Shown one piece after another: positions 6,426 to 15,920 of a stretch of DNA of 64,000 nt; the stretch's first letter is position 1, and every line of letters begins with the position of its first letter. The stretch is from Nocardioides gansuensis (GTDB taxonomy: Bacteria > Actinomycetota > Actinomycetes > Propionibacteriales > Nocardioidaceae): positions 124,001 through 188,000 of the forward strand of contig NZ_QDGZ01000005.1 of NCBI RefSeq assembly GCF_003076135.1, given 5' to 3'. A model generated the notes under the pieces. The model saw only the letters and a program-made list of their open reading frames with translations, made no database searches and was not told where the DNA came from. Made by a program: the position numbers and the translations under genes.

Positions 6426-7518
6426 CGTCCTCGGCGGGCTTGCGGCGCCGCAGGTGCCACGCCTCGAGGCGGGAGTAGCCCTTCACCGACACGCGGCGCA
6501 GCCGCTTCAGCTTGTACGGCGAGGGGTCCGGCTCGTCGTGGGCGCCCTCTGGCCCGTCCGGCTCCACCTCGTCGTCGGTGTCCTCGCCCCGGTCCGCGGG
6601 CCCGTCGGGCCCCATCAGCCCGTCGTACGCCCCCCGGTCGACCACGAGCGTGCCGGGCCGGGCGACGGACGTGAGCCGGGCGGCGATGTTGACCGTGTGC
6701 CCGAAGACGTCGCCGAGCCGGGTGACGACCTCGCCGTAGGCGAGCCCCGCGCGCACCGCCGGGAACGGGTCCTCCTCGTCGGCCCCGCGAGCGGTCAGCT
6801 CGAGCGCCACCTCGATCGCGCCGACGAGGTCGTCGGCGGTGAAGAGGATCTCGTCGCCGATTGTCTTGATGACCTGGCCACCATGGTCGGTGACCGTGCC
6901 GGTGGTGTCCTGCTCGAAGCGCTCGATCCACTCGACGAGGGCCGCCTCGTCCATCGTCTTGCTGTGGGTGGTGTAGCCGACGATGTCGACGAAACACACG
7001 GCCCGCGCCGGCTCGGGGGTGCCGCTCGTGGCGTTCATCAGCAGGCGGCTGGCGGCGCTGGCGAGGTGCCGCCGCCACACGTAGGCCTGCAGCGCCTCGA
7101 CGCGCGGCAGCACTCCGGCGGCCAGCTCGGCGAGCCGGACGTCGGGGTCCGGGCCCTCCAGGGCCAGGCCGGCGAGCAGCGAGACCTGCCACTCGGCGAG
7201 CCGGGCATAGCTGCGACCCCAGGTGCGGACCAGGGCGGACTGGGACTCCTCGTCGAGGATGCCCATCCGCATCAGGTCGACCGTCATCTGCAGGGCGTGC
7301 ACGTCACTCTCGGCGAACGCGACGTCCTCGTCGGTGCGGTGCGCGAAGCCGAGCAGCCGCCACAGCTCCTCGGCGAGCTCGAGGGGGACCCCGGCCCGGG
7401 CGGCCACGTCCACCCGGGTGAGGGTCGGGGCGTCGCCCAGGAGGAAGGCCTCGACCTGGTCGAAGGCGGCGGCGAGGTCGTCGTACGACGAGGTCGCGGG
7501 CGCCGGGTCGTCGGTCAC
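6421..7518 (-). CDS. Class III adenylate cyclase with N-terminal regulatory domain
   Basis: This is a 365-aa cytoplasmic nucleotide cyclase. Residues about 10-165 match the helical regulatory domain of Rv1264-type, pH-responsive mycobacterial cyclases. The catalytic domain spans about 172-350. Metal ligands are D178 (CFVDIVGYT) and D222 (KTIGDEILF), K218 is in the purine-selecting position, and N277 and R281 (VNIAARL) are the transition-state pair, so it should be active on ATP. A very acidic insertion (about 310-332) interrupts the C-terminal part of the domain and is unusual. The cyclic-nucleotide-binding gene lies 13 nt upstream in the same operon, making a synthesis and sensing pair. Confidence 0.88.
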   Translation of the reverse strand: MTDDPAPATSSYDDLAAAFDQVEAFLLGDAPTLTRVDVAARAGVPLELAEELWRLLGFAHRTDEDVAFAESDVHALQMTVDLMRMGILDEESQSALVRTWGRSYARLAEWQVSLLAGLALEGPDPDVRLAELAAGVLPRVEALQAYVWRRHLASAASRLLMNATSGTPEPARAVCFVDIVGYTTHSKTMDEAALVEWIERFEQDTTGTVTDHGGQVIKTIGDEILFTADDLVGAIEVALELTARGADEEDPFPAVRAGLAYGEVVTRLGDVFGHTVNIAARLTSVARPGTLVVDRGAYDGLMGPDGPADRGEDTDDEVEPDGPEGAHDEPDPSPYKLKRLRRVSVKGYSRLEAWHLRRRKPAEDD

Positions 7519-7531
7519 GCGGACGGCCGCC

Positions 7532-7903
7532 TCAGCTCTCGCTGGCGCGCTCCGCGTGCGCGTTGCGGAGCGCGTCGCCGAACGCCGGGATCTCGGTGAC
7601 CAGCTGCTCGACCGCCTCGGCGGTGTAGTGGATGAGCTTGAGCGGCGTCACCGCGACGATCGAGGCCGTGCGCAGCGTGTGGTTGACGATCGCGGCCTCG
7701 CCGATGATCTCGCCGGCGCCCAGGCGGGCGATCTCCTGGCCGCCCTTCCGGACCGAGACCTCACCGTCGACGATGATGTAGGCCTTGTCGGCAGGGGTCC
7801 TCTCGGAGATCGGGGACCAGCCCTCCGGCAGGGTGACCTCGGTGCCCGCGGCCTTGATGCGGGAGATCTCGATGTCGGTGAAGCCGTCGAGGATCGACGT
7901 CAT
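7532..7903 (-). CDS. Single-domain cyclic nucleotide-binding protein
   Basis: This 123-aa protein is one Crp-type cyclic-nucleotide-binding beta-roll (YIIVDGEVSVRKGGQEIARLGAGEIIGEAAIVNHTLRTASIVAV). The phosphate-binding cassette reads GEAAIVNHTLRTAS, with Glu and Arg in ligand positions. There is no DNA-binding or enzymatic domain, so it would act by binding a partner. It is the first gene of the operon, 13 nt before the cyclase, which suggests it reads or buffers the cAMP made by that enzyme; this is inference. ATG 7903 follows AAAGGC. Confidence 0.85.
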   Translation of the reverse strand: MTSILDGFTDIEISRIKAAGTEVTLPEGWSPISERTPADKAYIIVDGEVSVRKGGQEIARLGAGEIIGEAAIVNHTLRTASIVAVTPLKLIHYTAEAVEQLVTEIPAFGDALRNAHAERASES

Positions 7904-8038
7904 GAGGCGTGCCTTTCATCGCTTGGTGGTGCTCCCTGAGTGCGGATCCTCGCATGTCGAGCGGCGGTTGGGCACGGCTTCCACGCCCGGCGCGCGGGCG
8001 GGTGTGGTGGGTGCGGTCGGGGGCTGGGGGAGTGCGAT

Positions 8039-8073
8039 GAGGCCGCCGCCCGACGGTGTCGGACGGCGGCCTC
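8039..8073 (-). terminator. Terminator hairpin after the secreted Ig-like gene
   Basis: GAGGCCGCCG and CGGCGGCCTC form a 10-bp perfect stem with a 15-nt loop, 16 nt past the stop of the minus-strand gene 8090-8833. No clear T-run is present. Confidence 0.6.
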
Positions 8074-8089
8074 GCGCGGTGTCAGCAGG

Positions 8090-8833
8090 TCACGGCACGA
8101 CGTGCACGACGATCGGCTGGGAGTAGATGTAGTCCGAGAACTCCGGGCCGTCGGTGTAGAACGCCTTGAAGACGTAGTCGCCCACGGGGTACTCGTCGGC
8201 GACCCTCTCGAGGAAGGAGTAGCTCTGGAACTCGAAGGCGCCGTTGTCGCCGACGGAGGCCATGCAGCAGTAGTCGGGGCTGCTGCTGCCGCCCTTGACG
8301 TTGCCGTCCTTGTAGATGTCGACATAGCCCTCGGTGGCGATCTTGTCCTTGTACTTCACGACGCCGGTGAGCGAGCCCGGGTCGTAGGTGTAGTCGTTGG
8401 CCAGCGCCGACTCGGAGACGGTGAACTCGACGGCGTTGACGTTGAGCGAGGAGTCGAAGACCCGGACCGAGGTCTTGCCCTTGCGGGTCTTGTACTTCGC
8501 CTTGACGACGTACTTGCCCGGGGCCGCGGCCTGCGACATCCGGTAGGACGCCTTGCCCTTCTTGATCTTCTTCTTGTCGGCCAAAGCGCCGTTGACGATG
8601 AACGTCACCTTGCCGCGGCTGCCCTTGCCGGTCACCGCGGTGACCTTCACGCCCTGCATGCCGTAGTGCGAGTAGGCCTTGGGCGACGTCGTCATCTTGA
8701 TCGGCGCCGGGCGGGCGGCATCGGCCGCGTTGATGGTGGTGGAGGAGACGGGGGCTGCCTCGGCCGTCGTCACGGGCGCGGCAAGGGCCGCAGCAGTGAC
8801 GACCGAGACGAGGGCGGTCGCGAGCGTGCGCAT
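8090..8833 (-). CDS. Secreted Ig-like domain protein
   Basis: This is a 247-aa exported protein. Residues 1-27 form a Sec signal peptide (LATALVSVVTAAALAAPVTTAEA). Residues about 50-125 resemble a bacterial Ig-like repeat: VKVTAVTGKGSRGKVTFIVNG, then PGKYVVKAKYKTRKGKTSVRVF, with a basic DKKKIKKGK turn. The C-terminal half (about 125-247) is a second beta-rich region with an adjacent Cys pair (DYCCMASVG) and many aromatic residues. It has no catalytic motif, anchor or sorting signal. ATG 8833 gives the signal peptide; the longer open frame upstream is spurious. An adhesive or cell-wall-associated role is inference. Confidence 0.78.
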   Translation of the reverse strand: MRTLATALVSVVTAAALAAPVTTAEAAPVSSTTINAADAARPAPIKMTTSPKAYSHYGMQGVKVTAVTGKGSRGKVTFIVNGALADKKKIKKGKASYRMSQAAAPGKYVVKAKYKTRKGKTSVRVFDSSLNVNAVEFTVSESALANDYTYDPGSLTGVVKYKDKIATEGYVDIYKDGNVKGGSSSPDYCCMASVGDNGAFEFQSYSFLERVADEYPVGDYVFKAFYTDGPEFSDYIYSQPIVVHVVP

Positions 8834-8931
8834 CGGAGAGCCTCTTTCAGATCGCTGGGTTGACAGTCCACGAGGTCCTTCCCCGGTCCGGACCCGTCCA
8901 AACCACAGCGTCTGCTCCCCGGCTCGCCCGG

Positions 8932-10158
8932 TCACCCGCGAGGCATCGGCTCCCGCGAGATCGGGCAGCTCATGCACCGCGGTCCGCCCCGGCCGGACCC
9001 CAGCTCGGAGCCGGCGATGCGCAGCACCTCGATGCCGGCCTCCTCGAGGCGGTCGTTCGTCCCGTCGTTGCGCTCGTAGGCCACCGCGACCCGCGGGGCG
9101 AGCGCGAGGGTGTTGTTGCCGTCGTCCCACTGCTCGCGCTCGGCGGTCACCGGGTCGAGGCCGGTGTCGATCTGGTGGAGCGTGTCGATCTCCATCGCCT
9201 TGGCCGCGGCCACCAGGAAGGGCTCGGCGTCCGCCACGTGGAGCACGAGGTCGGAGTCCTCCTCGCCCCGCTCGGTGACCGTCACGGCGTACGCGCGAAG
9301 GCTGTCGGCGACGTTGGGATACATCACCACCTTGTCGACGTCGACCATCGTGCAGACCGTGTCGAGGTGCATGGTCGCGCGCTCCTGCGCGATCGGCACG
9401 GCGAGCACCGTGTGCGCCAGGTCGGCGCCGAAGACCTGCCGGGCGAGCCGCTCGACGCCCGCCGGGGTGGTGCGCTCCCCGACGCCGACCGCGACGACGC
9501 CCGGCGCGAGCAGGAGGACGTCACCGCCCTCGACGTGCTCGTGGTGCCAGCCGTGGATCTTCGCAGTGCCGCGGAACCGGGGGTGCTCGGTGTAGATCAG
9601 CTCGGTCAGCTGGGTCTCCCGCGCCCGCGCCGGCATCGCCAGGCTGGTGATCGCCACCCGGTCGCGCACCCACACGCTGGAGTCCCGGGTGAACAGCAGG
9701 TTGGGCAGCGGGTCGATCAGGAAGTCGTGCTGGTCGAGGAGGCTGGTCACCAGGCCGTGCCCGCCGCGCACCTCGTCGTTGCGGATGCCGGCCGTGAGCA
9801 GCTCGGTGAGCTCCTCGGGGGACGCGTCGGTGAGGAAGTCGGCGAGGTAGGCGCGCATGGTGTCGCCGAGGTGCAGCCCGCTCAGCGCCGAGGTGATCGC
9901 CATGCCGCGTGCCTCCTCGCTGGCGAGGCTCTCGGTCAGCAGGTCGGTGAGGTAGAGCACCTCGACGCCACGGCCGCGCAGGGTCTCCGCGAAGGCGTCG
10001 TGCTCGTCCTGTGCCCGGGCGACCCACGGGATGCCGTCGAAGAGCAGCTTGTCGTTGTTGCGCGGTGTCAGGCGCTGCAGCTCGGGGCCCGGGCGGTGGA
10101 GCATGACGGTGCGGAGCGTGCCGACCTCGCTGTCGGCACCGTGGGGACCGGTGACCAT
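8932..10158 (-). CDS. arcA: Arginine deiminase
   Basis: This 408-aa enzyme hydrolyses arginine to citrulline and ammonia. The guanidine-modifying fold signatures are all present: [19 protein letters not shown], the catalytic His in [11 protein letters not shown], and the nucleophilic Cys in [10 protein letters not shown] near the C-terminus. Length is normal for the family. No arcB, arcC or arcD homologue is adjacent, so it is not part of a complete fermentative arginine operon here. ATG 10158 is preceded at 6 nt by TAGAGT and lacks a ribosome-binding site, suggesting a leaderless mRNA. Confidence 0.96.
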   Translation of the reverse strand: MVTGPHGADSEVGTLRTVMLHRPGPELQRLTPRNNDKLLFDGIPWVARAQDEHDAFAETLRGRGVEVLYLTDLLTESLASEEARGMAITSALSGLHLGDTMRAYLADFLTDASPEELTELLTAGIRNDEVRGGHGLVTSLLDQHDFLIDPLPNLLFTRDSSVWVRDRVAITSLAMPARARETQLTELIYTEHPRFRGTAKIHGWHHEHVEGGDVLLLAPGVVAVGVGERTTPAGVERLARQVFGADLAHTVLAVPIAQERATMHLDTVCTMVDVDKVVMYPNVADSLRAYAVTVTERGEEDSDLVLHVADAEPFLVAAAKAMEIDTLHQIDTGLDPVTAEREQWDDGNNTLALAPRVAVAYERNDGTNDRLEEAGIEVLRIAGSELGSGRGGPRCMSCPISREPMPRG

Positions 10159-10164
10159 GGGCCG

Positions 10165-10170
10165 ACTCTA
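10165..10170 (-). promoter_or_regulatory. -10 box of arcA
   Basis: On the minus strand TAGAGT lies 6 nt before ATG 10158. It fits leaderless initiation. Confidence 0.5.
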
Positions 10171-10191
10171 GACCCGGCGCACAGGCCGCCG

Positions 10192-11244
10192 TCAGCCCTG
10201 CCGCGCGCGCCACTCCTCGGCGAGGATCGCGTAGTGCGGCGTGCTGGTCCACTCGCCCTTCGACCAGAAGTCCTGGCGGAACTCGCCCTCACGGGTCATC
10301 CCGAGCCGCTCGGCCAGCGCCGCGGAGCGGCTGTTGCGGGCGTCCATCTCCGCGCGCACGCGGTGCACGCCGTAGTGCTCGAAGGCCACCCGCAGCAGCT
10401 CCGCCGCGGCCTCGGTGGCGATGCCGCGGCCGGCGACGGCCGGGCTGACGACCCAGCCGATCTCGGCCTTGTCCCAGCCGGGCTCCTCGAGGAGCAGCAT
10501 CACGTCGCCGACCACGCGGCCCTCCCGCTCGATCACCACACGGAAGATGTGCGGCCCCGGCCCGATGAGCCGGTCGCGCACCATGCCCTCAACCTCGCCG
10601 CGGGTGAACGTGTCGCTGAGCAGGTGCTCGGTGACGGCGGGATCGCCGTAGTAGCCCCACATGTCGTCCACGTCTGCGAGCGTCGCGGTCCGCAGGACGA
10701 GTCGCCGCGTCCGGATCGGCAGCTCCGGCGGCCGCGGCGTCAGGTGCTCCCGGCGCAGCTCTGCGACCCACGACGTGACCGTCGGCGCGCCGAACCGGTG
10801 CTCGTCGTAGGCCGTCATCGGCAGCAGCAGGCCTTCCAGCCCGGCCACGGCCTCGCCCAGCGAGCCGCGGGCGAGGTGGTCGCGAAGGTCCGCCCGCAGG
10901 GCGTCGGCGGCGGCCCGGGCCTGCGCCTCCCACCTGAGCAGGGCGCGCACCTGGCCCGGACCGGGCGTGCGCAAGCAGACGAACCGTCCCGCCAGCCACG
11001 CATCAAGGGCCTCCTCGGCCGCGGCACGCTCGTGGTCGTGCCACCACGTCAGCCACCACGCGTGCACCCGCTCGACCCCGCCGGCGTGGGCGATCGGCTC
11101 GAGGTGGTCGGGCGGCACCATGGGCGTGCCGTCGGAGAGGACGTACGACGCCTGCGGCAGGAGGCCGGCCTCGATGAGCGCCAGCGAGTCCGACCCGGCC
11201 GGCACGAAGTGCTCGCGGACGTAGGCGTCGTCCTCGGGCGTCAT
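10192..11244 (-). CDS. DUF6058-like domain fused to GNAT acetyltransferase
   Basis: This is a 350-aa two-part protein. Residues about 1-175 resemble DUF6058 (EHFVPAGSDSLALIEAGLLPQASYVL, HAWWLTWWHDHERAAAEEALDAWLAG), a family of unknown function found near natural-product genes. Residues about 180-345 are a RimJ/RimL-type GNAT domain: TRRLVLRTATLADVDDM, the acetyl-CoA loop VAGRGIAT, then RVRAEMDARNSRSAALAERLGM. ATG 11244 lies 11 nt after the TMEM165/GDT1 stop, so it is the last gene of the larB-larC-GDT1 operon. The acetyl acceptor is unknown. The fusion reads through one frame without a break. Confidence 0.75.
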   Translation of the reverse strand: MTPEDDAYVREHFVPAGSDSLALIEAGLLPQASYVLSDGTPMVPPDHLEPIAHAGGVERVHAWWLTWWHDHERAAAEEALDAWLAGRFVCLRTPGPGQVRALLRWEAQARAAADALRADLRDHLARGSLGEAVAGLEGLLLPMTAYDEHRFGAPTVTSWVAELRREHLTPRPPELPIRTRRLVLRTATLADVDDMWGYYGDPAVTEHLLSDTFTRGEVEGMVRDRLIGPGPHIFRVVIEREGRVVGDVMLLLEEPGWDKAEIGWVVSPAVAGRGIATEAAAELLRVAFEHYGVHRVRAEMDARNSRSAALAERLGMTREGEFRQDFWSKGEWTSTPHYAILAEEWRARQG

Positions 11245-11255
11245 CAGGTCTGGCC

Positions 11256-11861
11256 TCAGCGCAGCAGCTCCCACAGGGTCAAACCTGCCATCAGCACGCA
11301 GACGCTCGCACCCAGATAGTGCAGCACGCTGAGCCGCACGTGGTTGAGCAGCACCCGACCCACCAGAACGGCCAGCCCGGACACCGCGAGCAGCGCACCC
11401 CAGGCGCCGACGAAGACGCTCACCGGGTCGTCGTACTTGGCGACCAGGGAGAGCGTGAGCAGCTGCGACAGGTCACCCCACTCCGCTGCGAAGAGCACCA
11501 GGAAGCAGGTCACGACCGCACGGAAGCCCTGCCGCGGGACGGAGCCCGCCCGCGCGGCGAACTCCTCCTCGGTCTCCGCCTCCTCCGCGTCGGCGCTGCG
11601 GGCCTCGCGCAGGAGCAGGACCGCTCCGACCAGGAACATCAGGGCGGCGGCCACGTGCACGACCTCGTCGGGGAGGAAGGCCGCGGCCTTGCCGAGCGCC
11701 ACCGCGATCAGGGTCTGCACGAAGAACGCGGCGCCGACGCCGACCCACACCAGGATCCCGCGGAACTTCGTGGACAGCACCAGCGTGGCGATGAAGGTCT
11801 TGTCGGGCAGCTCCACCACGAAGATCGCGGCGAACGCCAGCGCGGCGACGACCAGGTCCAT
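11256..11861 (-). CDS. TMEM165/GDT1 (UPF0016) family cation transporter
   Basis: This 201-aa membrane protein has about six helices in two inverted halves. The signature motif appears as ELPDKTFIATL (about residue 17) and EWGDLSQLLTL (about 128), separated by a cytoplasmic acidic stretch ADAEEAETEEEFAAR. Family members exchange Mn2+ or Ca2+ for protons. The ATG overlaps the larC stop (ATGA), so the gene is translationally coupled to nickel-pincer cofactor genes. That makes supply or export of a divalent metal connected with LarC a reasonable inference. The first motif has Pro instead of the usual Gly (E-L-P-D-K-T). Confidence 0.9.
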   Translation of the reverse strand: MDLVVAALAFAAIFVVELPDKTFIATLVLSTKFRGILVWVGVGAAFFVQTLIAVALGKAAAFLPDEVVHVAAALMFLVGAVLLLREARSADAEEAETEEEFAARAGSVPRQGFRAVVTCFLVLFAAEWGDLSQLLTLSLVAKYDDPVSVFVGAWGALLAVSGLAVLVGRVLLNHVRLSVLHYLGASVCVLMAGLTLWELLR

Positions 11862-13029
11862 CAGGCTCCTTCCCTGAGCAGGGCTCGGGTGGCGGCGACG
11901 GCGTCGGCGAGCACGTCGTTGGCAGGGCGGCGGAGGGCAGCGGCCGCGCGCGCGACGTCGTCCCACTCCGGCTGGGCGTTGACGACCTCCCCGTGGTGGC
12001 GGGCGAGCTTGACCGCGATCGGCTGGCCGTCGACGGCCACCTCGAGCATCTCGCGGTCGAGGGCGTGCTTGCCGAGCAGGGTCTCGCGCACCCCGATGCT
12101 CGACGTGTGCCGCCAGATCGCCTCCCGTACGGCGGCCGCCCGTCCCGACGGGGTGAGGACGCTGAGCGTGTGGGCCGGGCGGCCCTTCTTCATCAGGATG
12201 GGCGTCAGCCAGGCGTCGCTCGCGCCCGCATCGAGCAGGGCAGTGATGACGCCGGGCCAGACCCGTGGGTCGAGGTCGTCGACGTTGGTCTCGATGAGGA
12301 GCGGGCGGTCGTCGGTGGCGGGGACGTCGCCGACCAGGAGGCGTACGACGTTCGCGTGGGTCGCGGGGTCGCGCCCACCCGCGCCGACGCCGATCTCGCG
12401 GACGGTCATCGCGGGCTGCGGGCCGTAGCCGGTGGCGAGCGTGGTCAGCAGCGCCGCACCCGTGGGCGTGCAGCTCTCCGCGTCCCCCGGCCCGGCGTGC
12501 GAGGGCATGCCGCGGAGCAGCTCGGCGACGGCCGGTGGCGGCACGGGGAGCAGGCCGTGGGCACCCTGGACCGTGCCCGAGCCGACGGCGACCGGCGACA
12601 CCACGACCTCGCCGCCCAGCCACGCGAATCCCGCGCACACGCCCACCACGTCGGCGATCGCGTCGAGGGCACCGACCTCGTGGAAGGACACGTCGAGCGG
12701 GTCGGCGCCGTGCACGGTCGCCTCTGCGACGGCCAGCCGCTCGAAGGTGCGCAGCGCGAGGCCGCGCGTGTCCTCCTCGAGGTCGGCGGCGGTCAGCATC
12801 GCCCGGATGTCACGCCAGGAGCGGTGGTGCACCGAGTCGGCGACCTCGACGTGGCATCGGGTCGCCACGAATCCGGCGCGGGCCACCTGCTCCAGGCGCA
12901 GCGTGACCGGCTCGGGGGAGGCCGCGTCGATCGCCGACTGCAGGACGTCGACGGGGACTCCTGCGCCGACGAGGGCGCCCAGCAGCATGTCGCCGCTCGC
13001 GCCTGCGCTCGCGTCGACCCAGACGACCG

Positions 13030-13033
<4 letters not shown>
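11861..13033 (-). CDS. larC: Nickel pincer cofactor biosynthesis protein LarC
   Basis: This 390-aa protein is LarC, the CTP-dependent nickel insertase that completes the nickel pincer nucleotide cofactor of lactate racemase-type enzymes. The N-terminal VDASAGASGDMLLGALVGAG is diagnostic, followed by VSFHEVGALDAIADVVG, SCTPTGAALL and LIETNVDDLDPRVWPG. In lactobacilli larC is split and needs a frameshift; here it is one continuous frame. ATG 13033 overlaps the larB stop, and the stop overlaps the GDT1 start. Neither larE nor larA lies in the window. Confidence 0.94.
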
Positions 13034-13746
<713 letters not shown>

Positions 13747-13752
13747 GCGGGC

Positions 13753-13758
13753 AACTTA
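13753..13758 (-). promoter_or_regulatory. -10 box of the larB operon
   Basis: On the minus strand TAAGTT lies 6 nt before GTG 13746. It predicts leaderless initiation of larB. Confidence 0.5.
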
Positions 13759-13860
13759 CCGTCCGCCACCGAGTGTTCACCGGGGTGGCTGTTGCCACTG
13801 TCGGTGGTCGGGTGTTGTGTGGGCTCGGGGTCGCCCCAATACCACTACGGAGGAGCCACG

Positions 13861-14649
13861 ATGGCGAAGTTCGATTCCAATGCCCAGGGCACACCGAGCT
13901 GGATCGAGTACAGCAGCCCGGACCAGCAGGCGTCGAAGGACTTCTACGCCCAGCTGTTCGGCTGGGACTACGACGACCAGCCGATGGCCGATGAGGCGGG
14001 CAACGAATTCGGGGTCTACTCGATCGCGCAGATCGAGGGCGACTCGGTCGCCGGCCTCGGCCCGGTCATGGGCGAGGGCCAGCCGGCGTCCTGGGGCGTC
14101 TACCTCGCCACCGACGACGTCGACGCGGTCGTCGGGAAGGCCCGCCAGGCGGGCGCGCAGGTCGACGTCGAGCCGATGGACGTGATGGACCAGGGCCGGA
14201 TGGCCTGGGTGCGCGACCCGGGCGGCGCGTCCGTCGGGCTGTGGCAGCAGAAGTCGTTCGGCGGGTCGCAGCGGGCCAACGAGCCGGGCACCAACATCTG
14301 GAACGAGCTGACCGTGGCCGACCCGGCCGCGACCGCCCGGTTCTACGCCGACATCCTCGGCCTCGAGGTGCAGCAGCAGGACATGGGGCCCGACGTCCCG
14401 CCCTACATCATGTTCGCCGCCGAGGGCCGCACGGTCGCAGGCACGATGCCGCTCCAGCCCGGCATGCAGCCGCACTGGAACGTCTACTTCAACGTCGACG
14501 ACGTCGATGCAACGGTGGCCAGGGCCAAGGAGCTCGGTGCCACCGAGTTCGCCCCGGCCTTCGACGTGCCCGGCATCGGCCGGCTCGGCTACCTCGTCGA
14601 CCCGCAGGGCGCGTCGTTCAACCTGCTGCAGAACCCGCCCGAGGCCTGA
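13861..14649 (+). CDS. Two-domain VOC (glyoxalase/dioxygenase-like) protein
   Basis: This 262-aa protein consists of two vicinal-oxygen-chelate modules. The first (about 10-125) has GTPSWIEYSSPDQQASKDFYAQLFGW and MAWVRDPGGASVGLWQ. The second (about 135-258) has IWNELTVADPAATARFYADILG and RLGYLVDPQGASFNLLQ. Such actinobacterial proteins bind metals or hydrophobic ligands; some confer antibiotic sequestration and others are lyases, so the activity is undetermined. GGAGGAG at 7 nt supports ATG 13861. It is a single gene convergent with pheA. Confidence 0.87.
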   Translation: MAKFDSNAQGTPSWIEYSSPDQQASKDFYAQLFGWDYDDQPMADEAGNEFGVYSIAQIEGDSVAGLGPVMGEGQPASWGVYLATDDVDAVVGKARQAGAQVDVEPMDVMDQGRMAWVRDPGGASVGLWQQKSFGGSQRANEPGTNIWNELTVADPAATARFYADILGLEVQQQDMGPDVPPYIMFAAEGRTVAGTMPLQPGMQPHWNVYFNVDDVDATVARAKELGATEFAPAFDVPGIGRLGYLVDPQGASFNLLQNPPEA

Positions 14650-14654
14650 GCGCC

Positions 14655-15488
14655 CTACTCCGCGCGGAACGGGTCGGCCGGGTAGACGCCCAGGATCGTC
14701 ACGTCCGTCGTGAAGAACGCGAGTTCCTCGAGCGCCCGCTTCACCGGCGGGTGCTCGGGGTGCCCGTCCACCTCGGCGAGGAACTGCGTGGCCGCGAAGA
14801 GCCCGTCGACCATGTAGCTCTCCAGCTTGGTCATGTTCACGCCGTTGGTGGCGAAGCCGCCCAGCGCCTTGTAGAGCGCGGCCGGGATGTTGCGCACGTT
14901 GAAGACGAACGACGTGACGACCGGCCCGTTGTCCGGTGGCGCCTGCTCGAAGTCGCGGGAGAGCACGATGAAGCGCGTGGTGTTGTGCTCCTCGTCCTCG
15001 ATCTCGTCGCGCAGCACCTCGAGCCCGTAGACCTCGGCGGCCAGCGGCGGTGCGATCGCGGCCTGGGTCGGGTCGCCCAGCTCGGCCACCTCGCGGGCCG
15101 CGCCCGCCGTGTCGCCGGAGACGACTGGCCTGAGGCCCAGCTCGCGGATCACCCCGCGGCACTGGCCCAGCGCGTGCACATGGCTGTGCACGGTCCGCAG
15201 CTGGTCGACCTTCGCCCCGGGCACGGCCATCAGCGCGAACTGGATGCGGAGGAACTTCTCGCCGATGATGTGCAGCCCCGACGTCGGCAGGAAGTGGTGG
15301 ATGTCGGCCACCCGGCCGGCGATGGAGTTGTCGATCGGGATCATCGCGAGGTCGCAGTCACCGGCCGTGACGGCCGCGAAGGCGTCCTCGAACGACGCGC
15401 ACGCCACGGCGTCCCAGTCGGGATAGGCCTGCTGGCAGACGATGTGGGAGTTGGCCCCGGGCTCTCCCTGGTATGCGATGCGCTTCAC
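14655..15488 (-). CDS. pheA: Prephenate dehydratase
   Basis: This 277-aa enzyme converts prephenate to phenylpyruvate in phenylalanine synthesis. The catalytic domain (about 1-185) shows IAYQGEPGANSH, MIPIDNSIAGRV and the Thr-containing HNTTRFIVLSRD. The ACT regulatory domain (about 195-270) shows RNIPAALYKALGGFATNGVNMTKLESYMVDG, the phenylalanine-binding GALV/ESRP-like region. GTG 15488 is chosen because the protein then starts VKRIAYQG as in relatives and TAGACT lies 8 nt upstream. It is divergent from DUF4446 with only 25 bp between starts. Confidence 0.95.
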   Translation of the reverse strand: MKRIAYQGEPGANSHIVCQQAYPDWDAVACASFEDAFAAVTAGDCDLAMIPIDNSIAGRVADIHHFLPTSGLHIIGEKFLRIQFALMAVPGAKVDQLRTVHSHVHALGQCRGVIRELGLRPVVSGDTAGAAREVAELGDPTQAAIAPPLAAEVYGLEVLRDEIEDEEHNTTRFIVLSRDFEQAPPDNGPVVTSFVFNVRNIPAALYKALGGFATNGVNMTKLESYMVDGLFAATQFLAEVDGHPEHPPVKRALEELAFFTTDVTILGVYPADPFRAE

Positions 15489-15496
15489 GCAGGCCG

Positions 15497-15506
15497 AGTC
15501 TAGGGT
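15497..15506. promoter_or_regulatory. Overlapping divergent -10 boxes, pheA/DUF4446
   Basis: Minus-strand TAGACT (15502-15497) lies 8 nt before pheA GTG, and plus-strand TAGGGT (15501-15506) lies 7 nt before DUF4446 GTG. The boxes share the TA at 15501-15502, so both genes would be leaderless from one 10-bp core. Confidence 0.55.
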
Positions 15507-15513
15507 CTGACTC

Positions 15514-15912
15514 GTGTGGATCCTCGCCGCTGTCTCCCTGCTGGTCGCCCTCGTCGCGCTGCTGCTCGCCGTCGTCGGCCTGCGCCGCACCCGATCCGCC
15601 TCACCGCGCCAGGCGGTCGACGCCCTCCCCGAGGACGTGCACGGCCTCCGTCAGGAGGTCGCCGCGCTCAAGACGGAGTCGGCCGACGCGTTGCGCCACC
15701 TCGCGGTGGTGCGGTACGACGCCTTCGGCGACGTGGGCGGGCACCTGAGCTGGAGCCTCGCCCTGCTCGACGACGCCGGGCACGGCGTCGTGCTCACCTC
15801 GATCCACGGCCGGAGCGACGCGCGCACCTACGCCAAGAACATCACCGGCTGGACCAGCGAGCAGCAGCTCTCGCCGGAGGAGGAAGAGGCGATCGCGCAC
15901 GCCCGCCCCTGA
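15514..15912 (+). CDS. DUF4446 family membrane-anchored protein
   Basis: This 132-aa protein has one N-terminal membrane helix ([22 protein letters not shown]), a coiled-coil-like stretch ([15 protein letters not shown]), then the conserved [45 protein letters not shown] of DUF4446. The domain would face the cytoplasm. The function is unknown, but the family is conserved beside pheA and serS in actinobacteria, as here. The GTG start lacks a Shine-Dalgarno and has TAGGGT 7 nt upstream. Confidence 0.88.
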   Translation: MWILAAVSLLVALVALLLAVVGLRRTRSASPRQAVDALPEDVHGLRQEVAALKTESADALRHLAVVRYDAFGDVGGHLSWSLALLDDAGHGVVLTSIHGRSDARTYAKNITGWTSEQQLSPEEEEAIAHARP

Positions 15913-15920
15913 GGAGCGGC

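Noticed and set aside
8860..11319. An 819-residue plus-strand frame opposite arcA and the GNAT gene
   Set aside because: Shadow frame; arcA and the GNAT domain are certain on the minus strand.
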